In this document: positions 24,587 to 32,783 of the stretch, piece after piece
How the letters are laid out: each line of letters begins with the position of its first letter
How positions within the stretch are numbered: position 1 is the stretch's first letter
DNA from: Amycolatopsis sp. WAC 01376
GTDB lineage: Bacteria; Actinomycetota; Actinomycetes; Mycobacteriales; Pseudonocardiaceae
Direction of reading: 5' to 3'
Assembly (NCBI RefSeq): GCF_003947415.1
Contig: NZ_QHKL01000004.1
Coordinates: 372,001 to 436,000, forward strand
Length of the DNA stretch: 64,000 nucleotides
Translations under genes and position numbers: made by a program
Notes under the pieces: generated by a model
Told to the model about the DNA's origin: nothing
The model's database searches: none
The model's input: only the letters and a program-made list of their open reading frames with translations

Positions 24587-26266
24587 TCACTCGCAAACGG
24601 CTCCGTGCGCCGCACTGCGGACGACCTTGGCGTACTTGCCGAGCACTCCGCGCGTGTACGCCGGAGGTTTGGGCGCCCAGCCCTCCCGGCGGGCCTCGAT
24701 GTCGCCGATCTCGACCTCGAGCGTCCGGTTCGCGACGTCGAGCGTGATCGGGTCGCCGTCGCGCACGAACGCGATCGGCCCGGCGTCGACGGCTTCCGGC
24801 GCGATGTGGCCGACGCAGAGGCCGGTCGTGCCGCCGCTGAACCGGCCGTCGGTGATGAGCAGGACGTCCTTCCCGAGCCCGGCGCCCTTGATCGCACCGG
24901 TGATGGCGAGCATCTCGCGCATCCCCGGCCCGCCCTTCGGGCCTTCGTACCGGATGACCACGACGTCGCCGGCGACGATCCGGCCTTCGGTGAGCGCGTC
25001 GAGGGCGGCGCGTTCGCCGTCGAACACCCGCGCGGTGCCGGTGAACGTCGATTCGTCGAAGCCCGCCGACTTCACGACAGCGCCTTCGGGTGCCAGCGAT
25101 CCCTTGAGGATGGTCAGCCCGCCGGTCTTGTGGATCGGGCGGTCGAGCGGGCGGATGATCTCGCCGTCGATCCCGGCTGGCGCGATGCCTTCGAGGTTCT
25201 CGGCCATGGTCTTGCCGGTCACGGTGAGCACGTCGCCGTGCATGAGCCCGGCGTCGAGCAGCGCCTTCATCACCACGGGGATGCCGCCGACCTTGTCGAC
25301 GTCGTTCATCACGTACTTCCCGAACGGCTTGAGGTCGCCGAGGTGCGGGACCTTGTCGCCGATGCGGTTGAAGTCGTCGATGCGCAGGTCGACCTCCGCC
25401 TCACGCGCGATCGCGAGCAGGTGGAGGACGGCGTTGGTGGAACCACCCAGCGCCATCACGACGGCGATCGCGTTCTCGAACGCCTCCATGGTCATGACCT
25501 GCCGCGCGGTGATGCCCTGGCGGAGCATCCCGACGACGGCCTCCCCGGACCGGTGGGCGAACCCGTCACGGCGCCGGTCGACGGCGGGCGGGGCGGCCGA
25601 TCCGGGCAGCGACATGCCGAGCGCCTCGGCGACCGACGCCATCGTGTTGGCGGTGTACATGCCGCCGCAGGCGCCTTCGCCGGGGCAGATCGCGCGTTCG
25701 ATCTTGTCCACTTCGGCGCGGGTGATCTTGCCCGCCAGGCAGGCGCCGACGGCCTCGAAGGCGTCGATGATCGTGACGTCCCGGCCGTCGACCTGGCCGG
25801 GCATGATCGAGCCGGCGTAGAGGAAGACGGAGGCGAGGTCGAGCCTGGCCGCGGCCATGAGCATGCCCGGCAGCGATTTGTCGCAACCGGCCAGCAGCAC
25901 GGAGCCGTCGAGCCGCTCGGCCATCATCACCGTCTCGACCGAGTCGGCGATCACCTCGCGGGACACCAGCGAGAAGTGCATTCCCTCGTGTCCCATGGAG
26001 ATCCCGTCGGACACCGAGATCGTGCCGAACTCCAGCGGGTAGCCGCCCGCCGCGTGCACACCGTTCTTGACGGCCTTGGCCAGCCGGTCGAGCGAGAGAT
26101 TGCACGGGGTGATCTCGTTCCACGAGGACGCCACCCCGATCTGCGGTTTGGCGAAGTCGTCGTCGCCCATCCCGACCGCGCGGAGCATCCCGCGGGCCGC
26201 CGCACGCTCCAGACCGTCGGTCACATCGCGCGAACGAGGTTTCAAATCCGGCTGGTCTTGCGGCAT
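24587..26266 (-). CDS. ilvD: Dihydroxy-acid dehydratase
   Basis: A 559-residue enzyme, full length for IlvD. The iron-sulphur ligands are visible: C55 in NEITPCN, the Cys in LLAGCDKSLPG and that in GEGACGGMYTANTM. DGRFSGGTTGLCVGHIAPEA near the C-terminus is the conserved active-site loop. It dehydrates 2,3-dihydroxy-isovalerate and 2,3-dihydroxy-3-methylvalerate to the 2-oxo acids in valine and isoleucine synthesis. No other ilv gene is nearby, and ilvD genes are often alone in actinomycetes. Sugar-acid dehydratases share the fold, but the motifs and length favour IlvD. The ATG at 26266 follows AAAGGTG. Confidence 0.93.
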   Translation of the reverse strand: MPQDQPDLKPRSRDVTDGLERAAARGMLRAVGMGDDDFAKPQIGVASSWNEITPCNLSLDRLAKAVKNGVHAAGGYPLEFGTISVSDGISMGHEGMHFSLVSREVIADSVETVMMAERLDGSVLLAGCDKSLPGMLMAAARLDLASVFLYAGSIMPGQVDGRDVTIIDAFEAVGACLAGKITRAEVDKIERAICPGEGACGGMYTANTMASVAEALGMSLPGSAAPPAVDRRRDGFAHRSGEAVVGMLRQGITARQVMTMEAFENAIAVVMALGGSTNAVLHLLAIAREAEVDLRIDDFNRIGDKVPHLGDLKPFGKYVMNDVDKVGGIPVVMKALLDAGLMHGDVLTVTGKTMAENLEGIAPAGIDGEIIRPLDRPIHKTGGLTILKGSLAPEGAVVKSAGFDESTFTGTARVFDGERAALDALTEGRIVAGDVVVIRYEGPKGGPGMREMLAITGAIKGAGLGKDVLLITDGRFSGGTTGLCVGHIAPEAVDAGPIAFVRDGDPITLDVANRTLEVEIGDIEARREGWAPKPPAYTRGVLGKYAKVVRSAAHGAVCE

Positions 26267-26524
26267 CGGAACACCTTTCTTCGTGGCGGGACACCGGGCA
26301 CGCTGCCAACCGGACGCGCCCGGCGCAACTCACCGCTCCGCGTTCGGTCCACGATGCTGCGCTCCCCGGTGCAACGCCACCCGCGTGATCGGGTCGCGGG
26401 CGAGCCGCACCAGCGTCCGGGCGGAGGCGCGGCCGTCCCGTTCCAGGGTCCGCAGATGTCGGAGCGGCTCGCTACTGACACGTCGTTCCGATACCTTCGA
26501 AGGACCCGCACGGACGGAGTCCTG

Positions 26525-27859
26525 ATGTTCACACTCAAGACCGCTCCCGCACGGACCTTGCGGCGCCGGGCTGAGGAGATCGCCAAACCGGTCACCCGCT
26601 GGAGCATCGGCCACGCGCTCCCCCGCGTCGCGCTGCGGGCCGCGGCACGCCGGGGCGATCTCCAGGGCAGGCTGTCGGTCGAGGCGAGCGGCGGAGCGGA
26701 CCTGACCGGACTGTTCGACGAGATCCGCTCGCACGGCGCCATCGCCACCACCCGGGTCGGGCATGTGACCACCCGACATTGGGCGTGCAAGGAGATCCTG
26801 ACCGACGACGCGTTCAAAACCGTGCGGTTCGTCCCGGACAACCCGCTGCTCAACCGGCTCGTCGCCTGGTCTTCGTCCGGGTTGATCCATCCGATAGAAC
26901 CGCCGTCGCTGCTCGCGAGCGAACCGCCCGATCACACGCGCTACCGGAAACTGGTCACGCGCGTCTTCACCGCCCGCGCCGTCGAGCAGCTACGGCACCG
27001 CACGCAGGCGATCACCGACGAACTGCTCGACGGTCTCGACCCGGCGAACCCCGTCGATCTCATCGAGCAGTACTGCGGTCTCTTGCCGGTCACCGTGATC
27101 AGCCAGATCCTCGGGGTCCCGCTCGAGGAACGGGACAAGGTGCTGGCGCTGGGTGGTGCCGCGGCCCCGAGCCTCGACCTCGGCCTGCCGTGGCGGACCT
27201 TCCGGACGGTGGAAGCGACCCTGGCCGAGTTCGACTCGTGGCTCACCCTGCATCTGGAGAAGCTGCGGGCGAATCCCGGCGACAACCTGCTCAGCAAGCT
27301 CATCGCCGCCCGCGAGGACGGGGTGGGCCTGACCGAACGGGAACTCAAGGCCACCGCGGGACTGGTGCTGGCGGCCGGCTTCGAAACGACCGTCAACCTC
27401 CTCGGCAACGGAATCGCCCTGCTCACCCGGAATCCGGGCGAACTCGAGAAGCTGCGGGCCGATCCGGACCTGTGGAGCAACGCCGTCGACGAGATCCTGC
27501 GCTACGACCCGCCCGTCCTGCTCACCGGCAGGCTCTGCGCGCGCGACACCGAGATCGGCGGGACACGCGTCGCACGCGGGGCGATCGTCAGCACCGTGCT
27601 CGCGGGCGCCAACCGGGACCCGGAGATCTTCGACGACCCGGCCACCTTCGACGTCGAGCGGGCGAACGCGCGCGACCACGTGTCGTTCGGCGCCGGGCGG
27701 CATTACTGTCTCGGCGCCTCGCTGGCGAGGATGGAAGGGGAGATCGGGCTGCGGTCGATCTTCGAGCGCTTCCCCGACCTTCGGCTTCTCGACGGGGCAC
27801 GGCGGCGGCAGACCCGGATCCTGCGCGGATTCGAGACGCTCCCCGCCGCGCTCGCGTGA
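26525..27859 (+). CDS. Cytochrome P450, CYP140-like
   Basis: A 444-residue P450: I-helix LVLAAGFETTVN, ExxR in DEILRY, and heme loop FGAGRHYCLGAS with the proximal ligand C395. The N-terminal run (LRAAARRGDLQGRL), the segment LLASEPPDHTRYRKLV and the APSLDLGLPWR block resemble, as I recall them, the CYP140 proteins of mycobacteria. The natural substrate of that family is not established. No ferredoxin or reductase gene is adjacent. The ATG at 26525 follows GGAGT. It diverges from ilvD, with 258 bp between. Confidence 0.88.
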   Translation: MFTLKTAPARTLRRRAEEIAKPVTRWSIGHALPRVALRAAARRGDLQGRLSVEASGGADLTGLFDEIRSHGAIATTRVGHVTTRHWACKEILTDDAFKTVRFVPDNPLLNRLVAWSSSGLIHPIEPPSLLASEPPDHTRYRKLVTRVFTARAVEQLRHRTQAITDELLDGLDPANPVDLIEQYCGLLPVTVISQILGVPLEERDKVLALGGAAAPSLDLGLPWRTFRTVEATLAEFDSWLTLHLEKLRANPGDNLLSKLIAAREDGVGLTERELKATAGLVLAAGFETTVNLLGNGIALLTRNPGELEKLRADPDLWSNAVDEILRYDPPVLLTGRLCARDTEIGGTRVARGAIVSTVLAGANRDPEIFDDPATFDVERANARDHVSFGAGRHYCLGASLARMEGEIGLRSIFERFPDLRLLDGARRRQTRILRGFETLPAALA

Positions 27860-27891
27860 CGGACTCGGCGCCAGTGTCCTTGCCCTCCTGA

Positions 27892-27946
27892 GTACATGAA
27901 GGACCCCTTCCTTGCGCCTGGCGCAAGGAAGGGGTCCTTCATGTAC
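27892..27946. repeat. 26-bp perfect hairpin, family C (GTACATGAAGG)
   Basis: Arms of 26 bp around a 3-base loop. A near-copy stands at 62481-62535. It begins 33 bases after the P450 stop, between convergent genes. Confidence 0.8.
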
Positions 27947-27957
27947 CTCGGCAAGGT

Positions 27958-28003
27958 GTGAAGGTCGGGTTTCCTCGGCTGAGCCGAGGGAAGGGGCCTT
28001 CAC
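27958..28003. repeat. Imperfect hairpin, family B (decayed)
   Basis: Arms 27958-27980 and 27982-28003 match the perfect element at 37241-37291 except for changes in the left arm (TCGGGTTT in place of CCCCTT). It appears to be a decayed copy. Confidence 0.65.
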
Positions 28004-28054
28004 GCGCAGCCGCTGTGGCTGCTGGTGCCTGTGGGGCGAACGGGCGGTTATCGA

Positions 28055-28109
28055 GTCCGTGAAGGCCTCCTTGAGGGACCCAGAGTCACTCAAGGAGGCC
28101 TTCACGGAC
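28055..28109. repeat. 21-bp perfect hairpin, family F
   Basis: Arms 28055-28075 and 28089-28109 (GTGAAGGCCTCCTTGAG core) around a 13-base loop. It is the third hairpin in this convergent gap (27860-28202), which otherwise shows no gene. Confidence 0.75.
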
Positions 28110-28202
28110 CGAGCCTGGCACCAACCGCAGCCGGAATCACGTAGGTACCTAAGACACCCTTGGCCCTAACTGTCCTCACCACTCACGAGAGGGAGGGTCA
28201 CC

Positions 28203-28832
28203 TCACCGGCCGAACGCGCTCATGGCGTGTTCGAACAGGTCGGCCAGCTCGCGCGCGTAGGCCGCCACCTCGGTTTCCGGCCGCGTCATCAGCTCGGCTG
28301 GGACAGCCTCCATCGCGGCGATCACCGATACGGCCATCACCCGCGGCGAGAACCGCCGCAGCTCCCCCAGCCGCTGCCCTTCCCGGAACATGTCCTCCAG
28401 TTCGGCCAGCGTCTTCGCGTTCTGCGCTTCGAACCAGTTCCGGGCGGCCTCGGCATCCCTTGACGCCGAAGCGATCTGGCCGATCGCGATGATCTCCTTC
28501 GGTCGCTCGGCGCAGTAGAAGACGAAGCCTTCGACGAGGGCGCGCAGCGCCCCGGCATAGCTCTCGGCGCCCTCGGCCCGCGCGCTCAGCGCCCGGTCCA
28601 TCGAGGTGTGCACGGTCAGCATGACCTGCTTCATCAGCTCTTCGCGTTTGGCGAAGTGATACGTGATCAGCCCCGGGCTGATTCCCGCCCGCCGCGCGAT
28701 CTGCACGAACGACGCCTTCGCGTATCCGATCTCGGCGATGGTCTCGATGGTCGCCGAGACGATCTGCGCGCGCCGCGCCTCCTCGATGAACGAGCGCCGC
28801 CCCTGGTCGCCCGGCTCATTTTCTGGTTGCAT
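28203..28832 (-). CDS. TetR-family transcriptional regulator
   Basis: A 209-residue TetR protein. The N-terminal helix-turn-helix is IVSATIETIAEIGYAKASFV followed by IARRAGISPGLITYHFAKRE; the rest is a helical ligand-binding domain. It diverges from a secreted protein gene at 28872. A 16-bp palindrome in the 39-bp gap is very probably its operator, so it should repress itself and that gene. The ATG lies at 28832; no strong ribosome site is present. Confidence 0.9.
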   Translation of the reverse strand: MQPENEPGDQGRRSFIEEARRAQIVSATIETIAEIGYAKASFVQIARRAGISPGLITYHFAKREELMKQVMLTVHTSMDRALSARAEGAESYAGALRALVEGFVFYCAERPKEIIAIGQIASASRDAEAARNWFEAQNAKTLAELEDMFREGQRLGELRRFSPRVMAVSVIAAMEAVPAELMTRPETEVAAYARELADLFEHAMSAFGR

Positions 28833-28842
28833 GAACAGTAGC

Positions 28843-28858
28843 CTAGTTGAGCAACTAG
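28843..28858. promoter_or_regulatory. TetR operator palindrome
   Basis: CTAGTTG-AG-CAACTAG, arms of 7 bp, centred in the short divergent promoter between the TetR gene and the secreted protein gene. Confidence 0.7.
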
Positions 28859-28871
28859 CGAGGGGAAAGTC

Positions 28872-30020
28872 ATGATCAGTCGCAAGACGTTCTTGAAATC
28901 CGTCGCGGGAGCGGTGGCACTCACGGGTCTCGGCGGGGGCATGGCCGAGGCGGCGGGCAGGCCTCGACGGCTGCGGGGCGGGGTCGCCTATGACACCGGA
29001 GTCCTGCACGCCGCGGGCGAGCCGCTGAGCCGGATGCACTGGAGCAGGGGGCGGCTGGAGCGCGAGATCCGGGTGATCGCCGAGGAGCTGCGCTGCCCGT
29101 CGATCACCGCGTTCGGCACCGACATCGGCAGGCTCGCCGAGACGACGTCCACCGCTCTGCGACAAGGAATGGAGGTGTACGTCCAACCCCGGCTCTACGA
29201 CCACCCCCAGGACCAGGTTCTCGAGCATCTGGCCGAATCCGCCCGGCGGGCCGAGCGCCTTCGCCACGGCGACGACGTCAAGTTCGTCGCCGGATGCGAG
29301 CACTTCCTCTTCACCCCGGGGATCGTGCCGGGCGCGACCTTCCAGGAGCGGATCGCGAACGTGGCCACCATCCCGCCGGAGGAATGGCCGAAGATCATGG
29401 ACCGGCTGGCCGATTTCCTCGCGCGGGCGGCCGACGTCGCGCGCCGGAACTTCCGGGGCCGGATCACCTACGCCGCGATCGGCGGGATGGAACCGGTCGA
29501 CTGGAACCTCTTCGACATCGTCGGAATCGACTATTACCCGTACTTCGCGACCGATGCCGAGTACACAAAGGACCTGGCTCAGTATCGGCGATGGAACAAA
29601 CCGGTGATAGTGCTGGAGTTCGGCTCGTGCACTTTCACCGGTGCCGCACAGGCGGGCGCGATGGGCTGGGACATCGTCGATTACGAACAGGTCCCGCCCA
29701 GGATCAAGCCGGGCCATGTACGGAACGAAGGCGAGCAGGCCGACCACCTCGCCCGGCTCTTGCGCGTGTTCGACGCGGCAGGCCTCCAGAGCGCACACGT
29801 CTACACCTTCATCGCGCCGAACCTGCCGCATCATCCGTCCCGGCCGGAGTACGACTACGACCTGGCGTCGTACGCCCTCGTGAAGACACTGCGTGAACGG
29901 CACCACGACGAGGGGGCGCCGTACCGGTTCGAGCGCAAGCGGTCGTTCGACGCGCTCGCCCGGCACAACCGCGGGCAAGCGGGCATTTTTACCGGACCGG
30001 CGACGGAAGCCGGCCAGTAA
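28872..30020 (+). CDS. Exported TIM-barrel-like protein, function unknown
   Basis: A 382-residue protein with an export signal (SRKTFLKSVAG, then a hydrophobic core ending near AEAAG); the SRK-x-FLK start resembles a Tat signal with one Arg replaced. The body has features of a glycoside-hydrolase-type barrel: CPSITAFGTDI, VGIDYYPYFATDAEY (a beta4-like end) and KPVIVLEFGSCTFTG, whose Glu would suit a nucleophile. No named family is recognised with confidence. It is probably repressed by the divergent TetR protein through the palindrome at 28843-28858. The ATG is preceded by GAGGGG. Confidence 0.65.
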   Translation: MISRKTFLKSVAGAVALTGLGGGMAEAAGRPRRLRGGVAYDTGVLHAAGEPLSRMHWSRGRLEREIRVIAEELRCPSITAFGTDIGRLAETTSTALRQGMEVYVQPRLYDHPQDQVLEHLAESARRAERLRHGDDVKFVAGCEHFLFTPGIVPGATFQERIANVATIPPEEWPKIMDRLADFLARAADVARRNFRGRITYAAIGGMEPVDWNLFDIVGIDYYPYFATDAEYTKDLAQYRRWNKPVIVLEFGSCTFTGAAQAGAMGWDIVDYEQVPPRIKPGHVRNEGEQADHLARLLRVFDAAGLQSAHVYTFIAPNLPHHPSRPEYDYDLASYALVKTLRERHHDEGAPYRFERKRSFDALARHNRGQAGIFTGPATEAGQ

Positions 30021-30030
30021 CCTCACGCCG

Positions 30031-30513
30031 GTGAAGACGGACCGCCGAGGCAAGGAAGCGCCGGAACTGCCCGTCCTCACCGTTATCGGGTGCCTGCTGG
30101 GGTTCTTCATGACCGTGCTGGTGCTGATCGGCCCGGGGCTGCTCTGGATCAGCACTCACTTCGAACCCGAGGACGACGACCGCCTGGTGGTCATCGCCAT
30201 GGGCCTGGTGTTCACGATCGGCGGGCTGGGCACCGTCACCTCGCACCTCTGGCAGAACGCCAAAGCCCGTGAGGTCCACCGCGGGCTCGACCGGAAAGGC
30301 GTCCGCGCGAACGCCGAAGTCGTTTCCAGCAAGCGGATCTGGGTCGGCGAGGTGAGCACTCCCGCCGACGACGTCGACCTCGTGGTCACCGGTCCCGGCG
30401 TGACTCCGTTCAGTGCGCGAGTGCTCACCGAGGACGTCGGCCGCTACGAAACGGGCACGGTGGTACCCGTCGACGTCGACCCGAGGACCCTCCTGTTCCG
30501 CCTCGCCGACTGA
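30031..30513 (+). CDS. Membrane protein, DUF3592-like
   Basis: A 160-residue protein from GTG 30031. Two membrane helices (~17-38 and ~52-72) are followed by a soluble beta-rich domain (GVRANAEVVSSKRIWVGEV... VPVDVDPRTLLFRLAD), the layout of DUF3592-type proteins. Function unknown. It lies 10 bases after the preceding gene and may share its transcript. Confidence 0.6.
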   Translation: MKTDRRGKEAPELPVLTVIGCLLGFFMTVLVLIGPGLLWISTHFEPEDDDRLVVIAMGLVFTIGGLGTVTSHLWQNAKAREVHRGLDRKGVRANAEVVSSKRIWVGEVSTPADDVDLVVTGPGVTPFSARVLTEDVGRYETGTVVPVDVDPRTLLFRLAD

Positions 30514-30592
30514 CCTCGCGAGGTCATTGCCCGGCAGCATCGTATCGCTTATCGTATATGAAATTCACCCCCCGATGCTGCGAGGTGACCTC

Positions 30593-31573
30593 GTGACCAC
30601 CGCCACCGCCGACCCGACGACCACCACGGTCGCGCGAGATTTCACCGATTTCCGCACGGTGGTGTCGCAATCCTTCGTGCCGCTGCACGTGACGAGCGAG
30701 CACCGCGACCATTTCCGCGGCCGCATCCGCTCCTGCGGCGCCGACGACGTCCAGCTCACCGAGGTGACCGCGTCGGCGCACGTGGTCGAGCGGACGCCGG
30801 AGCTCATCGCCAGGGCCGACCGGCATTACTACAAGCTGAGCCTGATCCTGTCCGGGACCGGGCTGCTGGTGCAGGACAACCGCGAGGCGATGCTGCGCCC
30901 CGGTGACGTGGCGTTGTACGACACGCACCGGCCGTACACCCTGGCGTTCGAAGAGGATTTCCGCACGCTCGTGGTGATGTTCCCGCAGCGGCTCATCGAT
31001 CTCCCTCGCGATCTGGTCGGCCAGCTGACCGCGGTGCCGATGTCGGGAAAACGGGGCATGGGCAACGTGGTCGTGCCCTTCCTCGCGCAACTCGGCAGCA
31101 ACCTCGACCAGCTCGGCGGGCCGGCGGGCGTCCGGCTCGCGCATACGGCGGTCGATCTGCTCGCCACGCTGTTCGCCAGCGAACTCGACCTCGCCCGCTC
31201 GACCGCCGGGCCGCACCACGAACTGATGCGCCGCGTGCTCGCCTACATCGACACGAACCTCTCCTCCACCGACCTCGGCCCTGCCCAGATCGCCGCCGAG
31301 CACTACATCTCCACCCGGCATCTGCACGGCCTCTTCCACGAACAGGGCACGACCGTTTCGAGCTGGATCCGCACCCGTCGCCTCGAACACTGCCGCCGCG
31401 AATTGCTGGACCCCGTGCACACTTCGCGACCCGTCGCGGCCATCGCGGCGAAGTGGGGTTTCGTCGACGCGCCGCATTTCAGCCGGGTGTTCAAGACGGA
31501 ATTCGGCTGCTCGCCGAGCGAACTGCGCCGCGGCTTGACCGTGAGCGATCGGTTGTTGCCACCCAGCGCGTGA
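30593..31573 (+). CDS. AraC-family regulator, FeaR-like
   Basis: A 326-residue regulator. The N-terminal ~190 residues look like the AraC_binding_2 domain (YYKLSLILSGTGLLVQDNRE and RPGDVALYDTHRPYTLAF), and the C-terminus has two HTHs (AAEHYISTRHLHGLFHEQG and AAKWGFVDAPHFSRVFKTEFG). FeaR, the activator of tyramine oxidase in E. coli, has this domain order. Since a copper amine oxidase and two MoaF genes follow, an amine-responsive activator is a reasonable inference. GTG 30593 is chosen over ATG 30575 because GAGGTGA lies at good spacing. CAGCATCG/CGATGCTG arms (30535-30542, 30573-30580) bracket the promoter region. Confidence 0.85.
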   Translation: MTTATADPTTTTVARDFTDFRTVVSQSFVPLHVTSEHRDHFRGRIRSCGADDVQLTEVTASAHVVERTPELIARADRHYYKLSLILSGTGLLVQDNREAMLRPGDVALYDTHRPYTLAFEEDFRTLVVMFPQRLIDLPRDLVGQLTAVPMSGKRGMGNVVVPFLAQLGSNLDQLGGPAGVRLAHTAVDLLATLFASELDLARSTAGPHHELMRRVLAYIDTNLSSTDLGPAQIAAEHYISTRHLHGLFHEQGTTVSSWIRTRRLEHCRRELLDPVHTSRPVAAIAAKWGFVDAPHFSRVFKTEFGCSPSELRRGLTVSDRLLPPSA

Positions 31574-31613
31574 CAGCTGGCCCTTCCGGTGCGGTCACCT
31601 CGACGATGACCGC

Positions 31614-32381
31614 ATGCCCGAAGCATCAGAGGAACAGTGGCGCACCTATGACGAGTTCGCCGCCGGAATAGCCACCTACCGCCTGCCGAACGCGGACCTG
31701 TCGGGACGCGAGCTCACCGTCACCCTCGACGACGGAACGACGCTCGCGCTGTGGTTCGAGGACGCCGAAACCGTCTCCTGCAACGGCATCAAGGATCCGT
31801 ACGACGCGGTCGCCGTCCGGGAAGACGTTTTCTTCGTCAATCTCCCCCACACCAGCGTGGAAGGTGAAGCGCTCACCGTCGTCTTTTCCACGACGACGCA
31901 TCGCGCGCTCGCCGTGCGCTCGGTCATCGGCGCCGAGGACGTCGAAGGCGTTCCCCGTGTCTCCCAGACGTTCTGGTCCGGCACGACCGACGCGGGCACG
32001 CCGACCGGTGAGGTACCGGGCCCGTCGCGCGACCTGATCGGCAAGCGCAACATCTACCGCTACAGCCCGGAACACCTTTACGAGCACGTGTACGTGTCTT
32101 CACAACGCTATGCCTGGCAATGCCTCGAAGGTGTGCAGCGCGGCCACGGGGACATGGACCTGTCGACGGTGTGGAAGTTCCAGGACGGGCTCTACCTGTT
32201 CTGCTTCCGCGAATTCCGCATCGCCGTGGCCAGTGTGTGGCTGCACGACCTCGGCTACGCGCTGAAGACCACCGGCGTCTTCCTCGGCCTGACCGGCGAC
32301 GGCCGGTCGGAACACTCCCGCGGGGGCGGGCACATCTACCCACTCGGCGCCGTCGCCTATCCCGACGCGCAACCGGTTTAA
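31614..32381 (+). CDS. MoaF-family protein, copy 1
   Basis: A 255-residue protein of two lipocalin-like halves. The N-terminal half has LTVTLDDGTTLALWFED, and the C-terminal half the MoaF hallmark LYEHVYVSSQRYAWQCLEG. MoaF was named from the monoamine (moa) operon of Klebsiella, where it accompanies tyramine oxidase; its own activity is not established. Here it stands 40 bases after a FeaR-like regulator, and a second copy lies next to the copper amine oxidase (40947). The two copies differ clearly, with strongest similarity in the C-terminal half. The ribosome site is weak. Confidence 0.85.
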   Translation: MPEASEEQWRTYDEFAAGIATYRLPNADLSGRELTVTLDDGTTLALWFEDAETVSCNGIKDPYDAVAVREDVFFVNLPHTSVEGEALTVVFSTTTHRALAVRSVIGAEDVEGVPRVSQTFWSGTTDAGTPTGEVPGPSRDLIGKRNIYRYSPEHLYEHVYVSSQRYAWQCLEGVQRGHGDMDLSTVWKFQDGLYLFCFREFRIAVASVWLHDLGYALKTTGVFLGLTGDGRSEHSRGGGHIYPLGAVAYPDAQPV

Positions 32382-32390
32382 GGAGCCTCA

Positions 32391-32783
32391 GTGTCCAATT
32401 CAGACATCATCGCCGCGCATTACGCCGCGAGCGACCGGGGCGATCTGGCGGGCATGCTGGCCCCGCTCGGTCCCGACACCACCTGGACGGAGGCGGCCGG
32501 TTTCCCTTACGCCGGCACCTACACCGGCCCGGAGGAGGTCCGGGACAACGTCTTCGGCGCGATCGCGAAAGACTGGGACGGCTACACCTTCACCCTCGGC
32601 GACCTGCTCGACGCCGGTGACACGGTGATCGGCCTCGGGACCTACCAGGGAAAGCACCGCGAGACCGGTCGCTCGTTCACCGCCCGGGTCGCGCACGTGT
32701 GGCGGTTCGACGGCGGCAAGGTGGTCTCGTTCGAGCAGATCGTCGACTCGGTGCCCGTCGTGAACGCCATGGGGAACCGGTGA
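32391..32783 (+). CDS. SnoaL/NTF2-like protein
   Basis: A 130-residue NTF2-fold protein (IAAHYAASDRGDLAGMLAPL, then TYTGPEEVRDNVFGAI and VAHVWRFDGGKVVSFEQIVD). Members act as isomerases, hydratases or binding proteins, and the substrate is not predictable. GTG start after AAGGAG; its stop overlaps the next GTG by four bases, tying it to the ABC importer operon. Confidence 0.82.
   Translation: MSNSDIIAAHYAASDRGDLAGMLAPLGPDTTWTEAAGFPYAGTYTGPEEVRDNVFGAIAKDWDGYTFTLGDLLDAGDTVIGLGTYQGKHRETGRSFTARVAHVWRFDGGKVVSFEQIVDSVPVVNAMGNR

Noticed and set aside
24587..26266. Sugar-acid dehydratase instead of IlvD
   Set aside because: Length of 559 residues and the three cysteine motifs match IlvD; sugar-acid dehydratases are usually longer or have a diverged C-terminal region.
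24026..26524. Long in-frame extension upstream of the P450
   Set aside because: It reads antisense through the PucR-type and ilvD genes. P450 similarity begins only after the ATG at 26525.
27897..27954. Short peptides of the type MKDPFLAPGARKGSFMY read through several hairpins (also near 52319, 52443, 52571)
   Set aside because: The similarity follows from the palindromes: each arm encodes the same codons on either strand. There is no ribosome site or conserved frame, so these are not genes.
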